Shown: positions 53,137-60,000 of the stretch, one piece after another | Position numbering within the stretch: position 1 is the stretch's first letter | Layout: every line of letters begins with the position of its first letter | Origin: Mediterraneibacter gnavus ATCC 29149 | GTDB lineage: Bacteria > Bacillota > Clostridia > Lachnospirales > Lachnospiraceae | Direction: 5' to 3' | DNA length: 60,000 nt | NCBI RefSeq assembly: GCF_008121495.1 | Contig: NZ_CP043051.1 | Location: 1,230,001-1,290,000, forward strand | Notes under the pieces: generated by a model | Told to the model about the DNA's origin: nothing | The model's input: only the letters and a program-made list of their open reading frames with translations | Database searches by the model: none | Made by a program: the position numbers and the translations under genes

Positions 53137-54144
53137 ATGAAAAAGGCAAAGAGTTGGCTGGCACTACCTTTAGCAGTTTGTATGTTTGCAGTTATGATTT
53201 TTTCAGTTGCAGAGGCGGCGGAAACAAGTGATGAAAATCCGGCTGAGGGAAGACAAGAGATTACGATCATCAATACAAATCATATAACCTGGCCGGTCAT
53301 CGGAGAAATGCCGTCATATGAATTAGAGGTTCCTGCCGGTGCACACTATTTTATCAATATGGTTGAATGGACGACGAAGAACGGAGAAAACACGTTACTG
53401 TCAACAGATAAATTTGAGGAAGGTGAGTATGAGCTTCATGTAACATATGAAGCAAAAGAAGGATATCAATTCGCAGCGCCGGAGCTGATTACTGTGCTTC
53501 CTGGAAATGAAGTACAGGGAACACCAAAGGTCGAAGAATCAGAGAATGGGTGGTATCGGATTGTAACATTCTCGTTCACGGCAAGACAGTCAGAAAAGCA
53601 TCAGCACGATATGTTGGTGGTTCAGGAAAAACTACCGACATGTACAGAAGCCGGATATAAAGCCTGCTATCAGTGTCAGTCCTGCAAAAAGCTGTATCTC
53701 GACAAGGCGGGAACAGAGGAGACAACGGTAGAAGAGATTACGCTTCCTCCGACGGGACATCAGTATAAAGACGGTATCTGTACCATTTGCCAGGCAAAAG
53801 ATCCGGATTATGTAGAACCGCACAAACATAGTCTGATCCGGGTTCCAGAAAAGCAGGCAACATGTACAGAAGCCGGAAATAGAGCATACTACCGGTGTGA
53901 TACTTGTGAAAAATTATATCTGGATAAAGATGGAAAGAACGAAACAACACTGGAGAAGGTGACGATTGCAGTAACAGGACACATATATCGTGATGGAAGA
54001 TGTGTAGTATGTAAAGCCCTGGTTCCAGCAGTCAAGACTGGTGATTTTGATAACGACTATGCAAAATGGGTGATTGGACTGCTGATCTCACTCAACATTA
54101 TTGTAGGAGCGATCATTTATCGAAAATCAAGAAAAATAGGATAA
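53137..54144 (+). CDS. Secreted, membrane-anchored protein with two Cys/His repeats
   Basis: 335 residues. It has a signal peptide (about 1-28, ALPLAVCMFAVMIFSVAEAA) and an N-terminal domain of about 130 residues without recognised family. Two repeats of about 70 residues follow (about 150-222 and 227-297), and a C-terminal membrane helix (WVIGLLISLNIIVGAIIY) with a basic end. Each repeat has the pattern H..H...CTEAG...Y.C..C.KLYLD...TGH.Y.DG.C..C, with paired Cys that could bind zinc. Such repeats occur in clostridial surface proteins of unknown role. It stands alone between gyrA and fumarase, with its own terminator. Confidence 0.75.
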   Translation: MKKAKSWLALPLAVCMFAVMIFSVAEAAETSDENPAEGRQEITIINTNHITWPVIGEMPSYELEVPAGAHYFINMVEWTTKNGENTLLSTDKFEEGEYELHVTYEAKEGYQFAAPELITVLPGNEVQGTPKVEESENGWYRIVTFSFTARQSEKHQHDMLVVQEKLPTCTEAGYKACYQCQSCKKLYLDKAGTEETTVEEITLPPTGHQYKDGICTICQAKDPDYVEPHKHSLIRVPEKQATCTEAGNRAYYRCDTCEKLYLDKDGKNETTLEKVTIAVTGHIYRDGRCVVCKALVPAVKTGDFDNDYAKWVIGLLISLNIIVGAIIYRKSRKIG

Positions 54145-54168
54145 CTGGATTGTATCACCCCCTTCCCG

Positions 54169-54214
54169 AAAGAGAGCCGGAACCTCAAAAGAGAGCATCC
54201 GGCTCTCTTTTTTT
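54169..54214 (+). terminator. Terminator of the surface protein gene
   Basis: AAAGAGAGCCGGA / TCCGGCTCTCTTT stem followed by a T-tract. Confidence 0.85.
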
Positions 54215-54297
54215 GTTTCAATTTTGAAGGAACTATACTATAATACTGGATAGTGAAAACAGAAACCTGATGATTGTAAAAAATTCTAGGAGGCATT

Positions 54298-55143
54298 ATG
54301 ATTCGTACAATTGATGTGAGAGAAATCTCAAAAAATATCAAAGAAATGTGTATTGAAGCAAACCACTATCTGTCAAAAGATATGGACACAGCAATGAAAC
54401 AGGCGGAGCAGGACGAAAAATCACCGCTTGGAAAACAGATATTGGGACAGCTGCAGGAAAATTTAAAAATTGCGGCTGATGATATGATTCCAATCTGTCA
54501 GGATACCGGAATGGCAGTTATATTTCTGGAAATCGGGCAGGATGTGCATCTGGAGGGTGGCCTTCTGGAAGAGGCAGTCAATGAAGGGGTCAGACAGGGG
54601 TACACAGAAGGTTTTTTAAGAAAATCTGTGGTAAAAGATCCATTAATCCGTGAAAATACAAAAGATAATACACCGGCAGTGCTCCATACCAAAATCGTTG
54701 CAGGAGATAAGGTGAAGATAAAAGTAGCACCAAAAGGATTTGGAAGCGAAAATATGAGCCGTGTATTTATGTTGAAGCCGGCAGAAGGTATTGAGGGAGT
54801 AAAACATGCGATTCTGACGGCAGTCAGGGACGCCGGTCCGAATGCCTGTCCTCCGATGGTAGTTGGAGTAGGAATCGGGGGAACCTTTGAAAAATGTGCG
54901 CTGATGGCAAAAGAAGCTCTGACAAGAGAAGTGGGGGTACATTCTGACATTCCATATGTAAAAGACATGGAAGAGGAGATGCTTGTGAAAATCAATAGCC
55001 TTGGAATCGGACCCGGCGGGCTTGGAGGAACAACTACTGCGCTTGCAGTTAATATCAATACATATCCGACACATATTGCAGGGCTTCCGGTAGGAATCAA
55101 TATCTGCTGTCATGTAAACAGACATGTCGTTCGTGAACTTTAA
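54298..55143 (+). CDS. fumA: Fumarate hydratase (class I, Fe-S), alpha subunit
   Basis: 281 residues of the N-terminal half of class I fumarase/tartrate dehydratase. Cluster cysteines are plausible in PICQDTGMAVIF, RDAGPNACPPMVVGVGIGG and NICCHVNRHVV. It hydrates fumarate to malate with the beta subunit, using an oxygen-sensitive [4Fe-4S] centre. It is the first gene of a pair, and AGGAGG precedes it. Relevant neighbour: the fumarate reductase on the mobile element uses the same metabolite. Confidence 0.93.
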   Translation: MIRTIDVREISKNIKEMCIEANHYLSKDMDTAMKQAEQDEKSPLGKQILGQLQENLKIAADDMIPICQDTGMAVIFLEIGQDVHLEGGLLEEAVNEGVRQGYTEGFLRKSVVKDPLIRENTKDNTPAVLHTKIVAGDKVKIKVAPKGFGSENMSRVFMLKPAEGIEGVKHAILTAVRDAGPNACPPMVVGVGIGGTFEKCALMAKEALTREVGVHSDIPYVKDMEEEMLVKINSLGIGPGGLGGTTTALAVNINTYPTHIAGLPVGINICCHVNRHVVREL

Positions 55144-55167
55144 AAGAAAAACAGAAAGGAAAGCATT

Positions 55168-55728
55168 ATGGAAAGACATTTGCAGGCTCCGATTTCAAAA
55201 GAAGAATTAAAAACTCTGAAATCAGGAGATTATGTATATATTACAGGAACTATTTATACAGCGCGGGATGCTGCGCATAAAAGAATGTATGAAACACTGC
55301 AGAATCAGGAAAATCTTCCGATTGATATCCAGGATCAGATTATCTATTATATGGGACCGTCTCCGGCAAGGGAAGGACGTCCTATCGGTTCTGCAGGTCC
55401 GACAACGGCCAGCCGCATGGATAAATATACACCACAGCTTCTGGATCTTGGGATGGGTGCGATGATCGGAAAAGGAAAAAGAACACAGGATGTGATTGAT
55501 GCTGTAATCAGAAATGGTGCAGTCTATTTTGCGGCAGTAGGAGGCGCAGGAGCGTTGCTGTCAAAATGTATCACAAAATCAGAAGTTGTTGCATATGATG
55601 ATCTGGGGACAGAAGCAATTCGAAAGCTTCAGGTAGAAAACTTTCCGGTAATCGTTGTCATAGACAGTGAGGGCAATAATTTATATGAAAGTGCAATCAA
55701 AGAGTATTGCACCTATAAAAATGAGTAA
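55168..55728 (+). CDS. fumB: Fumarate hydratase (class I, Fe-S), beta subunit
   Basis: 186 residues. The C-terminal half of class I fumarase contains YYMGPSPAREGRPIGSAGPT, TASRMDKYTPQLLD, and IGKGKRTQDVIDA. It forms the swivelling domain of the two-subunit enzyme. It follows alpha by 24 nt. L-tartrate dehydratase is the alternative substrate assignment. Confidence 0.93.
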   Translation: MERHLQAPISKEELKTLKSGDYVYITGTIYTARDAAHKRMYETLQNQENLPIDIQDQIIYYMGPSPAREGRPIGSAGPTTASRMDKYTPQLLDLGMGAMIGKGKRTQDVIDAVIRNGAVYFAAVGGAGALLSKCITKSEVVAYDDLGTEAIRKLQVENFPVIVVIDSEGNNLYESAIKEYCTYKNE

Positions 55729-55745
55729 TTTCAGGAGCAGAAAAA

Positions 55746-56477
55746 ATGAAACGTATTTTATTAATGGTGTTTCGGAATATCTTACTGGTTCCGTACATGT
55801 GGATCAAATTGTGTCACAGAGCGGCACACCCGGAAAACTATACACTGGAAGAACATGTTAAGTTTTTAAAGTGGATTGTTTTTCGTGCCAACAAAGGCGG
55901 AAATGTAAAAATAGAAGAACATGGTGCAGAAAATCTTCCAAAAGAGAACGGATTTATGTTTTTTCCGAACCATCAGGGAATGTATGATGTGCTGGCTATA
56001 TTAGACGCATGTCCATATCCGTTTTCTGTAGTAGCCAAAAAAGAAGTAAAGGATGTTCCGTTTTTAAAGCAGGTCTTTTCCTGTATGCATGCATATATGA
56101 TAGACCGGGAAGATATCAGGCAGTCTATGCAGGTGATCATTGATGTATCAAAGGAAGTTCAAAATGGAAAGAACTATCTGATTTTTGCCGAGGGAACCCG
56201 TTCTAAAAATGGAAATCAGATCGGCTCCTTCAAAGGCGGAAGCTTTAAAGCTGCAACCAAAGCAAAATGTCCGATTGTTCCGGTTGCATTGATTGATTCT
56301 TTTAAACCATTCGATACGAAAACAATCAGTCAGGTTACGGTACAGGTACACTTTTTAGAACCGCTGTATTATGAAGAATACAAAAATATGAAAACTACGG
56401 AGATTGCAGAGATCGTACATGACCGTATCCAGAAAATAATTGATGAAAATTGTCCGGAAAGGGCTGAAATACAATGA
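55746..56477 (+). CDS. plsC: 1-acyl-sn-glycerol-3-phosphate acyltransferase
   Basis: 243 residues. A short hydrophobic N-terminus precedes the LPLAT motifs: FPNHQGMYDVL (NHxxxxD catalytic) and FAEGTRSKNG (substrate-binding EGTR), then PIVPVALI. It makes phosphatidic acid at the membrane. It sits 17 nt after fumarase beta and overlaps the LysR gene by 4 nt, so the four may be cotranscribed. Confidence 0.92.
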   Translation: MKRILLMVFRNILLVPYMWIKLCHRAAHPENYTLEEHVKFLKWIVFRANKGGNVKIEEHGAENLPKENGFMFFPNHQGMYDVLAILDACPYPFSVVAKKEVKDVPFLKQVFSCMHAYMIDREDIRQSMQVIIDVSKEVQNGKNYLIFAEGTRSKNGNQIGSFKGGSFKAATKAKCPIVPVALIDSFKPFDTKTISQVTVQVHFLEPLYYEEYKNMKTTEIAEIVHDRIQKIIDENCPERAEIQ

Positions 56478-57391
56478 CATTAACACAGTTAAAATATGCG
56501 ATCACTGTTGCACATGCCAGATCTATGAATGAAGCGGCGAGAAGACTGTTTATTTCCCAGCCGAGCTTATCCTCAGCAATCAAAGAACTGGAGACAGAAA
56601 TCGGGATTGATCTGTTTCGAAGAACCAACAGAGGCGTGTCTGTTACGCCGGAGGGCGAGGAATTTATCGGGTATGCCAGGCAGGTTGTGGAGCAGTACCA
56701 GCTGATCGAATCCAAATACGTGGAAAAAGAAAATCAAAAAAAGAAATTCAGCGTATCAATGCAGCACTATACATTTGCAGTAAATGCCTTTGTAGAGATG
56801 GTGAGACAGTTCGGCATGGAAGAATACGAGTTTGCTGTTCATGAAACAAAAACATATGACGTGATTCAGGACGTTAAGAATTTCAAAAGTGAGATCGGGA
56901 TTCTGTATGTCAATGAGTTTAACCGGAAAGTACTGACAAAATTATTCCATGAGTGTAATCTTGAATTTCATGAACTTCTTAAGTGCAGTATTTATGTGTA
57001 TATGTGGAAAGGACATCCCTGGGCAAATCGGAAAGAAATTGAACTGGAAGAGCTAAATGAATACCCTTGTCTGTCTTTTGAACAAGGGACGTACAATTCC
57101 TTTTATTTTGCAGAAGAAGTGCTGAGTACATTTGAATATAAGCAGCTGATCAAGGTAGATGATCGGGCGACGATTCTGAATTTTATGGTAGGATTGAATG
57201 GATATACCTTATGTTCCGGTATCATCTGCGAGGAACTTAACGGGGAAGAGTATTGTGCAGTAAAGCTGAAATCAGATGAAGTGATGACCATTGGATACTT
57301 GGTCAGAAGCGGAGTTGCAATCAGTCCACTCGGGAAAAAATATCTGGAAGAAATATCAAAATATAAAGACAAAACGTTGGATATCAATTAA
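56474..57391 (+). CDS. LysR-family transcriptional regulator
   Basis: 305 residues. The N-terminal winged helix (LTQLKYAITVAHARSMNEAA, then RRLFISQPSLSSAIKELETE) is a typical LysR domain. The rest is the two-lobed effector domain. The ATG overlaps the plsC stop (ATGA). The target is unknown; the MetNIQ importer 140 bp downstream, beyond a terminator, is a candidate, but methionine regulators are only one option. Confidence 0.93.
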   Translation: MTLTQLKYAITVAHARSMNEAARRLFISQPSLSSAIKELETEIGIDLFRRTNRGVSVTPEGEEFIGYARQVVEQYQLIESKYVEKENQKKKFSVSMQHYTFAVNAFVEMVRQFGMEEYEFAVHETKTYDVIQDVKNFKSEIGILYVNEFNRKVLTKLFHECNLEFHELLKCSIYVYMWKGHPWANRKEIELEELNEYPCLSFEQGTYNSFYFAEEVLSTFEYKQLIKVDDRATILNFMVGLNGYTLCSGIICEELNGEEYCAVKLKSDEVMTIGYLVRSGVAISPLGKKYLEEISKYKDKTLDIN

Positions 57392-57398
57392 AATATCA

Positions 57399-57440
57399 CA
57401 GCCAGTAATAGGAAAAAACTATTACTGGCTGTATTTTTTT
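57399..57440 (+). terminator. Terminator after the LysR gene
   Basis: CAGCCAGTAATAG / CTATTACTGGCTG 13-bp perfect stem followed by a T-tract. Confidence 0.9.
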
Positions 57441-57530
57441 AGAATTAACACATTTCCAACTAAAATGATATAGTTAAATACATCCCAAACAGAATAAGGG
57501 AAAACGAATAAAAAATGGAAGGAAAAAGCA

Positions 57531-58571
57531 ATGGCGGAAATTAAAATTGAAAATGTGTCCAAAACATATTCTTCCAAAGAAGGAACTGTTCAGGCGTTAA
57601 AAAATGTAAGCCTGACAATAAGATCAGGAGAAATTTACGGAATTATCGGAATGTCAGGAGCAGGAAAAAGTACATTGGTACGATGTATGAACTTTCTGGA
57701 GCAGCCTACATCCGGAAATGTATTGATAAAAGGACGTGCATTGGGCGGGCTGAAAGAGAAAGAACTGAGAAAGCAAAGAGAACAGATTGGAATGATCTTT
57801 CAGCATTTTAATCTTCTGATGCAGAAATCAGTACTGGAAAATGTGTGTTTTCCGATGTATATCCAGGGCAAAAAGAAAAAGGAAGCAAGAGAAAAAGCGG
57901 AAGAACTTCTGGAAATCGTAGGATTGAAGGAAAAAGCAAATGCATTTCCTTCTCAATTATCAGGTGGTCAAAAACAGAGAGTTGCAATTGCAAGAGCACT
58001 TGCAACATCGCCTAAAATCTTGTTATGTGATGAAGCTACAAGCGCTTTGGATCCACAGACAACAGCATCGATTCTGGAATTGTTACAGGAAATCAACCGG
58101 AAATTTAATATTACGATCGTGATCATTACCCATCAGATGTCTGTGGTCAGAAAAATCTGTTCTCATGTAGCGATCATGAAATCAGGAGAAATTGTGGAGA
58201 CAGGAAGTGTGTCCGAGATATTCAGTCATCCAAAATCAGATGTGGCAAGAGAATTAATCCGAAAAGATGAAGGAGATGATATCAGCAGAGCAGAATCTTC
58301 CGGCAATACAAAAGATCTGATTCAGAGCGGCAGAAAAGTACGAATTGTATTTTCAGAAAATTCGGCGTTCCAGCCAGTGATCGCTAATATGATCTTAAAG
58401 TTCCGGGAACCGGTCAACATTCTGCGGGCAGACACAAGAAATATCGGAGGTGTTGCAAAAGGCGAAATGATTCTGGAGTTTGCAGGAGACAGCAGACAGG
58501 CAGAGGAAATGCAGAACTATTTAAAAACATGTGGCATTGAACTGGAGGAGGTGACGGATGATGTGGAGTGA
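57531..58571 (+). CDS. metN: Methionine ABC transporter ATP-binding protein MetN
   Basis: 346 residues. It has Walker A (GMSGAGKSTLVRC), the Q-loop region, signature LSGGQKQRVAIARAL, Walker B (ILLCDEATSALDP), and a C-terminal NIL domain (about 265-345) that senses methionine and inhibits transport. It works with MetI and MetQ downstream. No SAM riboswitch or T-box is evident in the 90 bp upstream. Confidence 0.94.
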   Translation: MAEIKIENVSKTYSSKEGTVQALKNVSLTIRSGEIYGIIGMSGAGKSTLVRCMNFLEQPTSGNVLIKGRALGGLKEKELRKQREQIGMIFQHFNLLMQKSVLENVCFPMYIQGKKKKEAREKAEELLEIVGLKEKANAFPSQLSGGQKQRVAIARALATSPKILLCDEATSALDPQTTASILELLQEINRKFNITIVIITHQMSVVRKICSHVAIMKSGEIVETGSVSEIFSHPKSDVARELIRKDEGDDISRAESSGNTKDLIQSGRKVRIVFSENSAFQPVIANMILKFREPVNILRADTRNIGGVAKGEMILEFAGDSRQAEEMQNYLKTCGIELEEVTDDVE

Positions 58572-59220
58572 AGACGTGATCTTAATGATTTTAAATGGAA
58601 TAAAAGAAACTTTATATATGACACTGGCATCTACGATTCTGGGATATGTCTTTGGTCTCCCAATGGGAATCTGCCTGGCAGTATCAGATAAAGACGGTTT
58701 GAAACCGAATGCAGTGTTATATAAGATATTAGATCTTATTTCAAACATTGTGAGAAGCATCCCGTTTCTGATTCTTTTAATCCTTGTGATACCGCTCACG
58801 AGATTGCTCGTGGGGCAAAGCTACGGATCATCAGCAACCATTGTTCCACTGGTGGTGGCAGCAGTGCCGTTTATTGCAAGAATGGTGGAATCTTCGGCTA
58901 AAGAAGTGGATGAGGGAGTGATTGAGGCTGCAAAAGCAATGGGAGCAGGAAATTTCACGATTATCACCAGGGTTCTTCTCGTAGAAGCAAGAACATCTCT
59001 GATCACAGGAGCGACAATTGCAATAGGAACGATCCTCGGATACTCAGCTATGGCAGGAACTGTAGGCGGCGGTGGACTGGGAGATATCGCCATCCGTTAT
59101 GGATATTATCGATATCAGTCTGAAATCATGATCGTGACAGTTGTTCTGCTTGTGATACTGGTTCAGATTTTCCAGTCGGCGGGAATGAAAGCTGCATCTG
59201 TACTGGATAAAAGAAAATAG
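58558..59220 (+). CDS. metI: Methionine ABC transporter permease MetI
   Basis: 220 residues, five membrane helices. The permease coupling motif EAAKAMGAGNFTIITRVLLVE is the EAA loop, here preceded by SSAKEVDEGVI. The start overlaps metN by 14 nt, with GGAGG upstream. It forms the channel of MetNIQ. Confidence 0.94.
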   Translation: MMWSEDVILMILNGIKETLYMTLASTILGYVFGLPMGICLAVSDKDGLKPNAVLYKILDLISNIVRSIPFLILLILVIPLTRLLVGQSYGSSATIVPLVVAAVPFIARMVESSAKEVDEGVIEAAKAMGAGNFTIITRVLLVEARTSLITGATIAIGTILGYSAMAGTVGGGGLGDIAIRYGYYRYQSEIMIVTVVLLVILVQIFQSAGMKAASVLDKRK

Positions 59221-59257
59221 AAAAACAGCAAAAACAAAAGGGAAAAGGAGAGAGAAT

Positions 59258-60000
59258 ATGAAAAAGGTAACAGCAATTATATTAACAGGGATCTTAACAT
59301 TAGGAGTACTGACAGGATGCCAAAGTAATTCAAAAGCAGAGGAGAAAGGCAGCAGTGAAGATGCAAAGACGATTAAAGTAGCAGCATCTGCAACTCCACA
59401 CGCTGAAATATTGGAACAGGCAAAATCGATTCTGAAAAAAGAAGGATATCAGCTGGAAGTGACAGTGTTTGATGACTATGTGCAGCCAAATGAAGTTGTA
59501 GAGAGCGGAGAATTTGATGCAAACTATTTCCAGCATGTGCCATATCTGGAAAGTTTCAACGAGGAAAAAGGAACTCATCTGGTAGATGCAGGAGATATCC
59601 ATTATGAGCCATTTGGAATTTATCCAGGAACAAAAAAGAGTCTGGATGAAATTTCCGAAGGTGATAAAATCGCAGTGCCAAATGATACGACAAATGAAGC
59701 CAGAGCATTGCTTCTCTTACAGGACAATGGAATTATCACATTAAAAGACGGGGCAGGACTCAATGCAACAGTAAATGATATTGAAGAAAATCCATATAAT
59801 GTAGAAATTGTAGAACTGGAAGCTGCACAGGTAGCAAGAGTGACCGGAGAAACTGCATATGTAGTACTAAATGGAAACTATGCGCTGGAAGCAGGATATT
59901 CTGTAGCCAAAGATGCGCTTGCATATGAAAAATCAGATTCTGAGGCTGCAAAAACATATGTAAACATTATTGCAGTAAAAGAGGGAAATGAAAAAGAGGA
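59258..60000 (+). CDS. metQ: Methionine-binding lipoprotein MetQ (cut by the window end)
   Basis: 247 residues are visible. A lipoprotein signal (ILTGILTLGVLTGC, lipobox Cys at about 21) is followed by the NlpA/MetQ domain: TIKVAASATPHAEILEQAKS, GEFDANYFQHVPYLESFN, DKIAVPNDTTNEARALLLLQ. It delivers methionine to MetNI. The C-terminus lies beyond the window. AAAGGAG precedes the ATG. Confidence 0.95.
   Translation, partial: MKKVTAIILTGILTLGVLTGCQSNSKAEEKGSSEDAKTIKVAASATPHAEILEQAKSILKKEGYQLEVTVFDDYVQPNEVVESGEFDANYFQHVPYLESFNEEKGTHLVDAGDIHYEPFGIYPGTKKSLDEISEGDKIAVPNDTTNEARALLLLQDNGIITLKDGAGLNATVNDIEENPYNVEIVELEAAQVARVTGETAYVVLNGNYALEAGYSVAKDALAYEKSDSEAAKTYVNIIAVKEGNEKE

Noticed and set aside
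57441..57530. SAM riboswitch or T-box upstream of metN
   Set aside because: The 90-bp gap is too short and holds none of the conserved elements.

Overview
The window is a stretch of a low-to-moderate GC Firmicute chromosome centred on the replication origin. Gene content (DUF3881 and DUF4446 proteins beside serS, a parA/parB cluster with TGTTTCACGTGAAACA parS sites, the rpmH-rnpA-yidD-yidC-jag-mnmE-mnmG-rsmG block, then dnaA-dnaN-yaaA-recF-gyrB-gyrA) points to the gut Lachnospiraceae (Blautia / Mediterraneibacter / Dorea-like). Genes left of about 43.5 kb run mostly leftward and those to the right run rightward, as expected for bidirectional replication from an origin between rpmH and dnaN. 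DnaA boxes lie on both sides of dnaA, so the origin looks bipartite.

Layout. 1-4.2 kb: a partial NRAMP-like transporter and a DapA/NanA-family aldolase with a divergent LacI regulator, then an hsp20 gene and a zinc-finger-less J-protein behind a promoter overlapped by a CIRCE (HrcA) operator. 4.25-21.55 kb: an integrated mobilizable element bounded by a 24-bp near-perfect direct repeat. The left copy includes one half of the CIRCE operator. The element carries a frameshifted tyrosine integrase, a small excisionase-like protein, XRE regulators, a MobC/MobL-type relaxase with a palindrome-rich oriT-like region, a ParM/ParR-like pair, a D5/SF3 primase-helicase and a TnpV-like protein. Its cargo is one leftward gene run: arsR/cadC - Cd/Zn/Pb P-type ATPase - membrane protein with a flavinylation-like motif - di-haem cytochrome b - fumarate reductase flavoprotein - iron-sulfur subunit. 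21.6-26.8 kb: a Mn-riboswitch-controlled mntP, a FeoA-FeoB fusion and a DXS-like enzyme under a MerR-type 19-bp-spacer promoter. 26.8-30.3 kb: a decaying accessory stretch (DUF1653 protein, small unknown proteins, a PAS...EAL gene with its middle deleted, an RPE-like epimerase, a TRAP permease with an internal deletion) next to a tRNA-Arg(CCT). 30.4-52.9 kb: core genes around the origin. 52.9-60 kb: a secreted Cys/His-repeat protein, fumarase alpha/beta, an acyltransferase, a LysR regulator and a MetNIQ methionine importer cut by the window edge.

How the genes work together. The most unusual part is the mobile element. A metal-sensing repressor with two matching operators sits at the head of a tightly packed run in which a metal-efflux ATPase is followed, with gaps of 0-14 bp or 4-bp overlaps, by a complete membrane-bound fumarate reductase. 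The FAD-attachment His of its flavoprotein is replaced by Gln. The chromosome supplies a two-subunit fumarase that could feed it. The element also has plasmid-type partition and replication genes, although its integrase reading frame is broken in this sequence.
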